Under the pieces are notes generated by a model, which saw only the letters and a program-made list of their open reading frames with translations, did not search any database and was not told the DNA's origin. From contig CM049404.1 in NCBI GenBank assembly GCA_026929865.2, positions 10,834,501 through 10,898,500 of the forward strand: DNA of 64,000 nt. Direction: 5' to 3'. Both the position numbers and the translations under genes were made by a program. Of the stretch, positions 12,358-24,800 are shown piece after piece. Numbering within the stretch: position 1 is the first letter of the stretch; each line of letters opens with the position of its first letter. This stretch comes from Hyperoplus lanceolatus (lineage: Eukaryota > Chordata > Actinopteri > Uranoscopiformes > Ammodytidae).

Positions 12358-13494
12358 CAGTTTTTTTCTATTGCTAAACCACAGTGGGCACAACTGGAAC
12401 AACAAGTGCACAACTCTAACTACACTATGCACAGCAGCGGTTCATTCGGACCAAACTCTAGCTCGTTTTTCATTGATTAAACACAATTTTCAAAACTCTA
12501 CACACCTATCTCATGGCTTAACCACAATCTGCACAACACTGTGGATTTCCAGCCCTTTTTTTCAAACACTAACACACTACTGCCACAACTGTAAACCACA
12601 CATTCAAAACAGAATGAGTGCATTTCAACACTGCAAATTGCAATTTCAACTGAAACACTAAGATGTCTTGTTTTAGACTTGTTAGTGAACATATACAGTA
12701 TAAAGGGAAAGCTCAAAAATATATATTTTTTTGGAAATGGACCAATGAAGACAGGTTGTTGGAGGGAGAAGAGTGGCAGTGAGAGTGCGGATGTGTGGAG
12801 GAAGACATAGAGCTGTAATGTCTGATGAAATACAGTAAGGGCTACACTGATAGACCCTGTTGTGAATCATGGTCTCTCATTGAGAGAGGCAGGGTTGAGA
12901 GTGCAACCCAATCTGCAAAAATCTAAAGTTGCATCTGTAATACGGAGTTTCCAGCAAACTAACAGCTTAGAGTTGCATCCTTACAGTAAATGACAACATT
13001 ACAGGATAGATTTCTGTATTACAATTATAGAATATTTACACAGATAAATACTACATTTGGAAATGTTTTCAATAAAATATACAAAATGTGTATCTATTGA
13101 AGCAAACTTCAGATTTTCATTTATTTTTGTTTTCCTAAAAAAAACTGGTATGTTATAAAATAAACAATTTCATGTGAAATAATTTCACCCTTTCATCAAA
13201 GAAAATATTACGTAATTTGTGTGAAATAACTCAAATTATTCAAACTGTAAAGATTAAAAGTTTGTAATTTATGTATTGGGGTTTGATGCTAGTGTTTGTA
13301 CTCAGAGCATATTCTGACTGACAGTGTGTGTAATCTCAATGAGGCTGGTTCATAGTGTTTGCTGCACTGAGCCTGTTTTGCAGGTGAAGTGAACTGTTCA
13401 GCTCCAGTGACTGTTGGTAGTGCAGACTGTAGTTAGAGTTTTGCACATTGAGCTACAGTTGTGCCTACTGTGGTTTCGCGATCGAAAAAAACTG
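12358..13494 (+). mobile_element. Tc1/mariner-type element, copy 1 (nonautonomous)
   Basis: Begins CAGTTTTTTTCTATTGCTAA right after TA (12356-12357) and ends ATCGAAAAAAACTG right before TA (13495-13496). The TIRs extend through ACCACAGTGGGCACAACTG. It contains a decayed transposase N-terminus. It is 1137 bp long and lies in opposite orientation to the copy at 15365-16598. Confidence 0.82.
12790..12993 (+). pseudogene. Transposase N-terminal (HTH) remnant in Tc1/mariner-type copy 1
   Basis: From 12841 the frame reads ATLIDPVVNHGLSLREAGLR then VQPNLQKSKVASVIRSF and ends at a TGA. NHGL(S/T)xREAGxRVQPN is a hallmark of the helix-turn-helix part of a fish IS630/Tc1-like transposase. Just upstream VMSDEIQ is followed by a stop and a frame change. 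Most of the DDE domain is absent, so it is a dead fragment. Confidence 0.6.
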
Positions 13495-13826
13495 TAAGCA
13501 GCCAGTTAGAGTTGTAACCATGTTAAAAGAACAAGACTCAGTGCATTATAAGGTATTCTATTGTCATGCCTGACATTGTTGTTGTTGTGAGGATGTGAAG
13601 ACTTTAATCTCAGCTAGATGGCAGCGTGAACACCAAGAAGCCGATCAATACGTTCACTTTGCCGTGTTGATGTGCTCTGTGTGTGTTGAGTAGCAGAGTT
13701 AGGATGGTAGGCCGCGTGCTGCTGGGCAATCTGTTAACTATTTTACCCTCTGACTGAAACCTAAACCTCTCTCACAGATGGACATAGAGCTTCTAGCAGA
13801 GCTCCTTACTTACTACAACCCCCCCA

Positions 13827-13975
<149 letters not shown>

Positions 13976-15364
13976 TAACGTGTTGGAGAGGTAGTGAGGT
14001 GGAAGACCACCCTCTGGCATCCCAGTCATTCAAATGAGTGTGTTTTTTATCTCCGGGGGCTGACAGAAAGGAAAAGGAAAGTGCTGTGTTAAAATGTGTT
14101 AATGAATAACTCCTGAGCTCCCCGTCACTTCTTTTTTCTTCCTTTGTTTCTTTGTTTCTGCCTCTCTTTCATTCTTTCTTTCTTTGTTGTACGCTGGTAT
14201 TGAAGTGAACACTCGTGAAGCTCAGGCTGATAATTAAGTGAGTAAGAAATCTCGAAGTTATTATCACATGTACTGTTTTTATACAAACTGGGCCTTTCTT
14301 TTCTTGATTCTCAATCAATCTGCAGCTTGGCTTTCTTCGAGGGAACTCCTTGATCTAGTTTAGTTGATCCCTAGTTCACCAGATCTGTTTTCATTGTGCC
14401 AAGCGTTTGTATTTTACTCTGCTTGAGTTTGTTTCCAGTGTTTTCCTCTGCTTCCTTTATTAAAGGAGTTATGTATAAACTGACATTTACGTCTGAAGTT
14501 TCAACCAATGGGCTTGAAGATGAGGGCCACTGACAGGAAGTCAAGGATTGTTGAAAAGGACACTTGTTGGTTAGCTTTTTCACAAGGTTTGTTGACAGTG
14601 TGAAAAATCTAGAATACGGTATCATCAACTCCTTATCAACTCCTTCTCCAGTATCAGAGTTATACTAAGACACTAGACAACTAGATTCTATTGGCCTGAT
14701 TCTTTAACTGTGGGTAGCTTCGGATACAAATTCACAAGTGCTCTCTTTTGCTCGGCAAGTAAAACTGGAGTAATTTTTTTATGTGAGGTTACAGGTTAGC
14801 AAATATTATGTCATCTGTTCCTTTGGGAAATCACAGTATGGATTAGTCGGCCTTGTTGCTATTTTTATATGACATTTCATGTAAAAAGTCAAGAAGGTAA
14901 TGGGATAGATTAAAGGTGCTGTAAGCGGAATGGTTCTTTTAGCTAACTTCCTGTCAGTTACTGCAGTTAGCAGTCCCCTCGCTCGTCCCTATGTCACCAT
15001 ATTAATGCACTGCTTTCTTCAAGCAGTGAGTTATCTAGCATCATCTCAGATCCATAAGTGTGATAAAATATGATGAAAAACATCAAAACAGACATTGGGA
15101 AGGATTTTTACCTGCTCCGCCATTGTAGGCGCATAAACATTCACCCATCTGTTGCTCTGGCGTGCACCGGCAGTGAGACCATGAGTGAGACGGGTGTCGG
15201 TTTGTACCGTTCTCTCTTGTGATTGGATACAAATTTCGGGATCCTCCAATAACTTTACTAGCCGATTACATGCAGAGCAGCTGACTGAGAGATCGGCTTT
15301 ATGAAATGTGCACATTATGTAAGTGATCACTGTATGAATAAAGAGCGATTTAACACTTATATTA

Positions 15365-15748
15365 CAGTTTTTTTCAATCGCTAAACCACAGTAGGCACAA
15401 CTGTAGCTCAATGTGCAAAACTCTAACTACAGTCTGCACTACCAACAGTCACTGGAGCTGAACAGTTCACTTCACCTGCAAAACAGGTTCAGTGCAGCAA
15501 ACACTATGAACCAGCCTCATTGAGATAACACACACTGTCACTCAGAACCTGCTCAGAGTACAAACACTAGCATCAAACCCCAATACACAAATTACAAACT
15601 TTTAATCTAATCTACAGTTTGAATAATTTGAGTTATTTCACACAAATAACATAATATTTTCTTTGATGAAAGGGTGAAATTCTTTCACATGAAATTGTTT
15701 ATTTTATAACATACCCGTTTTTTTAAGGAAAACTAAAAGAAATTATTA

Positions 15749-15834
<86 letters not shown>

Positions 15835-16598
15835 CAGAAGTTTGCTTCAATAGATACACATTTTGTATATTTTATTGAAAACATTTCCAAATGTAGTATT
15901 TATCTGTGTAAATATTCTATAATTGTAATTCAGAAATTAATTCCTGTAATGTTGTCATTTACTGTAAGGATGCAACTCTAAGCTGTTTGTTTGCTGGAAA
16001 ATTCATATTACAGATGCAACTTTAGATTTTTGCAGATTGGGTTGCACTCTCAACCCTGCCTCTCTCAATGAGAGACCATGATTCTCAACAGGGTCTATCA
16101 GTGTTGCCCTTACTGTATTTCATCAGACATTACAGCTCTATGTCTTCTAGGTCTTCCTCCACACATCCACACTCTCACTGCCACTCTTCTACCTCCAACA
16201 ACCTGTCTTCATTGGTCCATTTCCCAAAAAAATATATTTTTGAGCTTTCCCTTTATACTGTATATGTTCACTAACAAGTCTAAAACAAGACATCTTAGCG
16301 TTTCAGTTGAAATTGCAATCCACAGTGTTTGAAAGGCATTCATTCTGTTTTGAATGTGTGGTTTACAGTTGTGGCAGTAGTGTGTTAGCATTTGAAAAAA
16401 GTGCTGGAAATCCACAGTGTTGTGCAGGCTGTGGTTAAGCCATGAGATAGGTGTGTAGAGTTTTGAAAATTGTGTTTAATCAATGAAAAACGAGCTAGAG
16501 TTTGGTCCGAATGAACCGCTGCTCTGCATACTGTTGTTAGAGTTTTGCACTTGTCGTTCCAGTTGTGCCCACTGTGGTTTAGCTATCGTAAAAAACTG
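15365..16598 (-). mobile_element. Tc1/mariner-type element, copy 2, inserted in the MITE
   Basis: Starts CAGTTTTTTTCAATCGC after TA (15363-15364) and ends CGTAAAAAACTG before TA (16599-16600). Along its length it is the reverse complement of the 12358-13494 copy. A transposase remnant lies on the - strand at about 15970-16160 (GRPRRHRAVMSDEI, later NHGLSLREAGLRVQPNL). It is 1234 bp long, including a 93-bp ATT repeat missing from copy 1. Confidence 0.82.
15742..15834. repeat. (ATT)n microsatellite inside the Tc1-type copy 2
   Basis: About 30 ATT/TTA units. The equivalent place in the other copy (about 13120) has only ATTTATTTTTG. Confidence 0.95.
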
Positions 16599-17291
16599 TA
16601 ACATAAATAAACCGCTTACTTCATCTTTAATCTCTAATTATGTCTAGTAATTATGTCATTAGATGTAGCTTTAATAAAGCCCTGTACAGTTGCTTCCTCA
16701 GTTCGTATTGTACACCGACTTTGGTAGCTTCCCTCTGATCAGGTTCAATGTGCTTGGATACAAAGACTCATCTGTGAGCGGCAACAGGTGACGGTGATAC
16801 CGGCGGAGCTGTGCGTGTGTAGTAATACGATTCAGTCATATTACGCTGTAAGTTTCTCATTCAAACGTAACAAAAGCTGCTTGTAAAAGAGTCCATTCTT
16901 CTCTCCAACTGTCACACCGCTGCTCTGAGCTGAAATAACCGGGAACATCTGAGTTATCTGTCTTTTCCTCTGTCGCTCCCTTCAGTCAGCTGGACTCGTT
17001 TTCTTCCCTTCATCTAGTTCTTGTCATGTTGTTATGTTTTCTCTCTGTCTGTCTCTCTCTCTCTGTCTCTCTCTCTCTCTGTCTCTCTCTCTTTCTCTGC
17101 TTCCCTCATGCTGGCCTGTCGCACGCCCGTCATCTGCCTGAAGGTGCCTGCAGCCTCTCTCTTATACTCCGAACCTGATCGAGTTTCAAAAAAATTCAAG
17201 GAATGCAGGGTGCCCACTGCCCATTTTTCAAGGTCCTGCCTGTTTATGCAAGAATGTTATTTTTACAAGTCTCTACCTTTAACCCACCCCC

Positions 17292-17307
17292 CACACACAC
17301 ACACACA

Positions 17308-17357
<50 letters not shown>
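17292..17357. repeat. (CA)n microsatellite
   Basis: About 33 CA units with one G interruption. Confidence 0.95.
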
Positions 17358-17359
<2 letters not shown>

Positions 17360-17648
17360 CGCGCTACTTCCCTCCTTTTTCCCTTCCATTACCCCAAACA
17401 TGCTTTAAAAATACACACGGAGGGTGGATAAAGAGGGGAGGTGGGGGGTTGGGCGCGGGGGCGTTCAGCAAACAAGAAACAAAACAGAGGAAAGTTAGCA
17501 GAAGGAAAGGGAGAAAAATGGAAAAGGCCGTGGGACCTATTCAAACCTGTAGATTTCTGTAAACAAAAGCCTGTTTAACAATGCCTGTTGTTTTAAGCCC
17601 AGCTGACGTTGCCAAACTTAGAGATTGTTTGTTGCTGACCCCATCTGA

Positions 17649-17651
<3 letters not shown>

Positions 17652-17703
<52 letters not shown>
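17652..17703. repeat. (GA)n microsatellite
   Basis: About 26 uninterrupted AG units. Confidence 0.95.
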
Positions 17704-17704
<1 letters not shown>

Positions 17705-18959
17705 AGCCCAGGAAACAAAAGTGTCCGAGTGCCATGGTGGCTGGATGGACGCTCAGACCTACAGGCTGCGTGTGTTTTAACCAGTACAACTTCATTTCAC
17801 TCATAGATATCCTTGGTTTTTAAAACAGCTGTGAAGCACATACCGGACTACGTCAATCTTCAGGTCATTTTGTCAGCACTCAGTAGTCTAATGGCTTTGG
17901 ACAATGATCCGTAGAGCCTTTCAGGGCTGACACTGTAGGGGCGATTTCACGTCTGAATGAGCAGCTTCACCAGGTCTGTCACTCACATTTCCCCATCACC
18001 AGTAAGCCTGCACAAGGCTCATTTGAACACTGTTGTTTTCATATAACCGGATACCAGGTTTTGTGATTTGTTGAAAAAGCTACATGGCGCCCTGTCCTAT
18101 AGTCAACAATGGAACATAAACTCTCTGACAGTCAGGATCTCTTAACACATGGAGTCATGGTGTCCAGTGGCAAAAGACATCCATATGAACAAGTTGGTAT
18201 CTTTTTGGAATAATCTGTAACCTGCTGTCAATCCACTTAACTGTTAATGACTTTTTTTTCAGTCTTTTTTGACTATTCATAAAGAGGGGGCTACGTTTTT
18301 CTCGTGCTCACTTGTCATTATTGTTAAAAGAAATGGAGTGATTCATTTGTAAATATTTACAAACTCAGAACTAGAACTTGGACTGACTGAGTCATATCTT
18401 CTTTAGCAAATCCCCCCCTGATATTAAAGGTCGCTTGATCTGTAATTTAAAACTGGGGGAGTTTACTTAATCTAATGCCACCATCATGCACATGTCATCA
18501 GTGAAATGTCTTCACTATTACATATGCTTTAATATTCATATTTGGACAGTTTGACTATTTTTTAGTGTGTGACATGGGAAAGGAGTCATCAATAGTGACA
18601 AACCCACAGAGCATTATATCAAGCCCAGCAGTCCCCCTCGGCTCTCAGCAGCTGCTTTCAGTGTACACTACAAGCTCAAAATAAAAAATAAAAACGCTGT
18701 ACACTGCCCGCTCAGTGGTTGTAAAGTGTGCATGTTTGTTGTGTCCGCTAAGGCTCTGCTCTTTAAACATGTCGGAGAGAAAGAGAGAGGGAGAGAGAGA
18801 GAGAGAGAAATAGAGAAAGAGAGAGAGTGGGAGGGCGAGAGGGAGGGCGACTGGCGCGAAGCCCACTGGCACCGAGCCCACATCTCTGGCTGCTGTGGAG
18901 CTCTGTGTCACGGCCAGGACTCCCTGCCAGAAGGGCTTTCCCCACAATCACCTCTGCAT

Positions 18960-19063
<104 letters not shown>

Positions 19064-19553
19064 GCTCTGATCTGCCAGGTAAATAGCACCTGCTGAAAAA
19101 ACGAGAACACGTTACAACTGGTCTAAAGCAAATATACTTAATAAGTTTATTTAGGTACAATTGTTTTAGTTTTTTCTGTTCATTACTTGTTCACACCAAT
19201 AGTCTAATTTTTACTCCTCTACACTTATCGGTCAACTTTGAATACCTTTAAAAAAGCCTATTTTTTCCTCTGATAATCATAACTTACCTTTAACAGCAAA
19301 CGTAGCCTATTCCTCAAGGTAGGAGAAGGGGAGTCTTGTTTGAGACAGTTATTTGTCGTCATAATGGCTGATAACGGGGCAGAACCATCAAAGAAAAAGA
19401 GAAAATTCAATGAAGAAAAGCTAAAAGGGAGAGTGATAGATGGGCGGGAGGATGGCGTTGCCAATCAATGTGTTAACAATTTAATGGGAGTGAACTAGTG
19501 CTGCAGTGTTTACTCCTAAGTTATGGACTGTACTAAAATAAATTTTACTTTGA

Positions 19554-19554
<1 letters not shown>

Positions 19555-19587
<33 letters not shown>
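19555..19587. repeat. (TCA)n microsatellite
   Basis: Eleven TCA units. Confidence 0.9.
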
Positions 19588-19705
19588 GATGACCATTATT
19601 CATCTCAAATAGTAATTATTTACAACAACATTTAACATTGTCTCATCGTGATCCATACTGCCGTCTCTCTTTCATTCGCTTTCTGTGAGGACACGGCATC
19701 TTTCA

Positions 19706-19806
19706 GAGTGGTGGTTGGTTAGTGACACTGCATCAACTCATTGCAATCAGGTGTGTGTGGCACTGACTGGCATTGAGTTGATGCAGTGTCACTCACTAAC
19801 CACTCT
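19706..19806. repeat. Inverted repeat / hairpin
   Basis: AGTGACACTGCATCAACTCA at about 19721-19740 has a perfect reverse complement at about 19773-19792. GAGTGGT...GTTAGT and ACTAACCACTC extend the arms imperfectly. The loop is about 32 bp. It could be the core of a small MITE or fold as a hairpin RNA if transcribed. Confidence 0.7.
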
Positions 19807-20123
19807 CACAGAGCGGAAAAGAGTCCGTAACCTCACACTTTCAACATAGACATGCACTATATTGCGTCCTAATCATTTGACAGTCGCACCGGCCGGCAAG
19901 CGCTAGAAAATAGCTTTACGACAGCTGGCGTCGTAAAAATACTACCGCTTTTGTCCAAAGGGGACGCCAGCCGCCAAAGTTCCTTGTAGCCACTTAAAGC
20001 TTTAGTTACTTTACACAATCAAATTTTACATGTGAAACTTATACAATGCATTGTTAAAAGTGAAACACAATAACAACATTACCATGCTTCTGATAATACT
20101 GTATGTGAAGCCTATGTAGTTTC

Positions 20124-20174
20124 TATGTATGTATGTATCTATGTATGTATGTATGTATGTATGTATGTATGTGT
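20124..20174. repeat. (TATG)n microsatellite
   Basis: About twelve ATGT units with one C interruption. Confidence 0.92.
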
Positions 20175-20289
20175 GTACTTTCACCTTGTAAATATGAAAG
20201 TAAATATCCAACCAATGTAGTACTGCATTGTTTTTACACTGTGGATGTCCGCACTACTCATTAACATTCACCCTTCAAAAAGATGATTT

Positions 20290-20465
20290 TAGGGGGCCGC
20301 ACATGGTGTAGTGGTTAATGCGCCCACCCCTTAAGGCTCAGTCCTCTTAGCAGCAGACTGGGGTTTGAGTGCGGCCCGGGTCATTCTCAGCATGTCCTCC
20401 CCTCTTTGCCCCATTTCAACTCTCTCTCCAAATCTGTCTAATAAAGTGAAAAACGCTAAAAAGCA
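20290..20465 (+). mobile_element. tRNA-derived SINE
   Basis: GGGGCCGCACATGGTGTAGTGG contains a tRNA-like A box. GGGTTTGAGTGCGGCCCGGG stands for a degraded B box. The tail has CATGTCCTCCCC, TCTCTCTCC and AATAAAGTGAAAAACGC, as in fish tRNA SINEs. Confidence 0.75.
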
Positions 20466-21184
20466 CAATTTCAACAGAACGTGATAAAAGGAGTACATTT
20501 AGGTAATGTGATATATCATCACATAGGAATGTCGTGCCGGACGTTTTTGGGAAATCGCGCTTTAAACGTCTTGATATGCTAGGAATGTGTCCACATGGGT
20601 ATCTGTTTCATTTTCAAAACTATCTGATAAGGCCTTTGCTAAACAACAAAAACTATGTGATGGAGAGAAAATGGATCGATGCATTTCAAACGAAACCAAG
20701 AGAATGCATCATTCCTCATATTGTATGAGATGGTTGTGTGGGATTTTTTAAATAATATTTAGACATTAGACTTATTGAGTAAACTCTGTTAGGGCTTTTA
20801 TTGCACACATGTTTACACGCATTCATCTATTCAATCATTTGAGCTCACGCCACACATCTACCCCCGACTGTTTTCTTCACAAATTAGCGCAGAGAGAGTG
20901 ACGCCCTTTGTGCAGCCAGTTAACTTTCTAATTAGTCTCCACCAAACCCCAACCGTCATTAAAGGAAGGATGTGTGTTACCCAGATGTGTGTGTGTGTCT
21001 GATGATGGTACCAGCCAGTTCTGAGAGTTCAACAGAAGAGAAAGAGACGGCTCGAGAAAGATATTGATGATGATCGAGACGGTTGTGTGTCAGTGATGAC
21101 GATAATGATGATGATACTGTTTTGCATCTCCGCTCACATGGCATCCTTGATGTGGTCGGTGTTTGCCATAAGATGTCTTGCAGT

Positions 21185-21206
21185 GTGTGTGTGTGTGTGT
21201 GTGTGT
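21185..21206. repeat. (GT)n microsatellite
   Basis: Eleven GT units. Confidence 0.85.
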
Positions 21207-21608
21207 ATGCCAGCTGTTACGCTCACACATATACATACTGGATGACTTGGAGCTAGACTGCTTATTTTGATAGGTGCCTCCCAAGCGCGTCTGCCGTGAC
21301 CACAGCATGAGTCCAAGGGAGGGAAACGATTGGAGGAAAGAGGAGATGATGAGGCTCCTAACAAGCGTAGGCTGATTTCTGGGTGTTTGAACTGGCATGC
21401 AGGACAGAAAGGAGAGATGGAGTGAGGGGTGGATGGAGGGAGGATGAAGAGATGAAGGAAGAGGAGGAGGCTAATGGGCAGATGGAGCCAAGGGAGGAGG
21501 AGGAGGAGGAGGAGGTCAAAACAAATGCAAGATGAAAGCGAAAGGAAGTTGGTGCCTGTACTTTATGGTAGTCTTTCTGTAAAACAAATGAACATGTTCA
21601 TATACATA

Positions 21609-21800
21609 GTGGGGGCGGCTGTGGCTAAGCAGGTTAGGGCGGTCGACCACAGATTGCAGGGTGGTTTGATCCCCCGCCACCTGCCACATGTCCAAGTGTC
21701 CCTGGGCAAGAAACTGAACCAATGAATTGTTCCCGACTTTAGCTTACATCATGTGTGGTAGGTGTTGCTATCTGTGTATGAGTGCGTTTGTGAATGGAGG
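21609..21800 (+). mobile_element. tRNA-derived SINE
   Basis: GGGGGCGGCTGTGGCTAAGC with A box TGGCTAAGCAGG and B box GGTTTGATCCC. Then comes the typical body CACATGTCCAAGTGTCCCTG, GGCAAGAAACTGAACC and a tail ending TGTGTATGAGTGCG. The order and wording match a SINE widespread in teleosts. Confidence 0.85.
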
Positions 21801-24800
21801 AAGAGGCAAAACAATGTAAATGTTTATCCATTTTGCCAAATATGAACGGTTGTTGCACTGACTTACAGCGAGTCAGCAGCTACACAACACAAGAGCCGCA
21901 CAGTCTGAATAGCAACCACCTTAGCCTCATGCGTAAGTCTTCTTCTTATCTACCTCACAAACATGAACACACCTCTTGTTCTGAACCTCAGCTTGTTCAA
22001 ACAAACATTCACCGGGGGAAAACCTGCCCTGCTAAAGTCAGTCTGCTCTGCAGGCTAGGCGGATAGCTAATCAGCCATCACAAGCTGTTCTTGTGTATCT
22101 GTTTTTCAATCTTACAGTAGTACAAACATTTGTTTGTCGTTTGATTAACCAGTGATTCCATGGCAGATGTTTTTAGCGGCATCCTCTTATGTCTTCTTCT
22201 GTTGTGGAGTGATTGATGCTTATTGTTGGTGACCGTACAACCTCCGTAGATGATCTTGTTTTCAAGATATGAAGAAGTGTTTTCTGTTCAAGCCTGTAGC
22301 GTTGTATCCTTTGTTCTTTGTAATACAGTTGGCATGTCACAAGTTCTTATTGATTTATCACATATTTGGTCCATGAATTGTGGCTGTGGGCTTTGCAGAG
22401 ATCATTTGCCCACAGTGGAGTATTACAGTGTATATTTTATTTGGAGGAACTGTGTCTCCTTATCCAGTTCCTACAAAAAACACAGGCCACAAAAAGCTTG
22501 CTTTCTAAAACAGGACACTTAACGATAGGGCTTTAGAAATGGAAGTGTTGGTTGTTCGGTCAGTCCACTTGACTTTTTATGTATCATCTACATCTGCTCA
22601 AACCTTTCATTTGTCCAATCATTTTTCCAAATAACTGCAAAAGTAATGTAATTTCCATCAGCCTTAGCTGTCCTTTGGCGTTAAGGGCAAACTAGCAAAG
22701 TTTAGCATGCTATCTGGCCAAACTAACCCTGGGTTTTAAAATTCATATACCTTTCCTTTTTTCTTTTTATAATACTGCATACTGCAACTTCCCTTTAAAA
22801 AGTTTGTACTTAGCATGCAGTATGCATACAATTGGGACACACTATTTCGTCATAACATTGTGCCTAAACTCCTTTGCTTGCAGAACAACCTAAAGAGCAT
22901 GCTTGTTTGCATATTGAAAAATGCAACCCAATGTTATAGGACATACTGTATGTTGTGTATTAATGAAAGTCGCTTTGGATAAAAGTGTCAGCTAAATTAA
23001 ACGTTATGTATTTTTGATATACTACAATTGCCATTTATGTATTTGGACTTTTTCTGGCATGCTAACTAGTATGGAAGTATTGGTATTGGAATGCACCCTA
23101 AGACTGCGAATATGGCAAATATTACCTGCTATCAGCATATTACCATTGTCACTGAGCATGTTAGCATGCTGACATTTGCATTAAGCTTGAAGCCCCATTG
23201 TGCCTTACAGCCTCACACGGCTGCAGACTCTCAGTCTGGTTCCTAATCCTTCAAAGAGAATAACTCATCAGTGAAGTGAATCCCCTGAAGTGAATCCCCT
23301 ATATCATATTATAATTAACCTAACTCACAAAGCAAACTAAGGATGTTCTGTTCAGTTAGTTCATAACCAACAAAACTGTAATGTAAATGTACCTGAACAT
23401 AACTTTGGGTCACATAGGACCCGTTTCCCATGAGACAGTATGTTCACAAGTGAGGTTTGCACCAGCCATCAGCAAACCCTTTTTCATTATACAACAGGAA
23501 CAATATGTGCTGAGCATCATGAGTAACCTAAAGAGGACAATAACAAAGAAATGAGTAATACAAAATAATGATTTCACCTCAGTAGGCTGATCCACGTTAA
23601 TGGAAAAAATGTCCATTCAGGTGATCTCTGTCTGCTCATTCTAAAGTCGTACCCCCTCACACTTGTGTGTAATGTTTGGAAGTTTTTATCCGATTCCATT
23701 TCTGATGGCCAAACTAAATCTATAATTTACAGTCTTCACTGTACCCTCAAATGCACAAAGCATATATCTTTCATTTTATTTATTTAAAAATTGCGCAACA
23801 GGTGTTTGGATTCGTTAACCTTTTATTTAATTTTTTTCACTGGTTTTAGGTTAAATCCCTTTTGTCTTTTGTGTTTAACAAAAAAGGGAAAATATGTATT
23901 AAATAAAACAAGTAGACGTCAGATAACTACTTCAACACATCTTTTGAATGAGTGCAAGGACAATGACAGTTGAGGGAAGTGCACACATCTTCTTTCAATG
24001 GCTCATAACAGCGGGGTGAAGTCAGGAGAAGTTGGCAGTGCAGTAGTGGTGAAGGTGTTCCTTGGTGACGGTTAGCTGTGCCCTTCCTTTCTCTCCCCCC
24101 AGCCAGACCACAGCCTGGAGCTATCTTTAGCCAGGACACCGGAGCAGTGCTGCTGGTTTTTCGGCCACATCCCGGTTGCAGTGTGGCCTGGACTAACTGT
24201 CGGGAGATGGGTGAGGGTTTGGCATCTGACTCTTCCTCACGCCCACACCATGTGTAGAGCTTCCCCCTGGCTCAGAGAACACTAGCAGGAGAGGAACTGA
24301 AACCTGGGGTGTGGGGGGGATAGGAGAGGGAGGGAGCACTGTAGAAACGGAGGAGTGGTTTGAGCAGTGTTCACTCTGCTTTTTTTTTGTTTGCTGCCTC
24401 CCAGGGTTTTAATGATAATTCGCCATCAAATAATCCTAATATGTTAAAGATCCTTCGACCACCCACTCTCATCCCTGTTTCCATGAGCCTCAGCCTTGTA
24501 TACAGACTATGGCTACAACACACACGGTGAAATTATTCAGCTCATTGCTCCATTTTTAAAATCAATTTCTGGTATTTTATATTTTGCATGCGCTTTGAAT
24601 GAAACCTGTTACAAAAAATATTTTATAAATACTTGCAACCAGTTTTTGGAAACGTGAATAATAAGTTGATTAATTGATTGGCCAGGTGACTAGAAATGAA
24701 TCATCAGAAATTTAGATAATTGATAAATAGTTTTAGTCATTTAAAAGGAACGCTACATTGAACGTGACTGTTTCCTGCTTTTAACTATGTGAGGATAGTC

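Larger units (their letters stand above)
14910..16630. mobile_element. TTAA-flanked MITE, AGGTGCTG family, copy A (split by a Tc1-type insertion)
   Basis: TTAA-AGGTGCTGTAAGCGGAATG begins at 14910, and CCGCTTACTTCATCT-TTAA ends at 16630. The element matches 26200-26569 but is interrupted by 15365-16598. It also retains about 120 bp (around 15170-15285) that the other copy lacks. Confidence 0.8.

Noticed and set aside
12292-12870. Small open frames at 12.3-12.9 kb and 16.1-16.4 kb
   Set aside because: They lie in the inverted Tc1-type element copies and do not follow the transposase frame.
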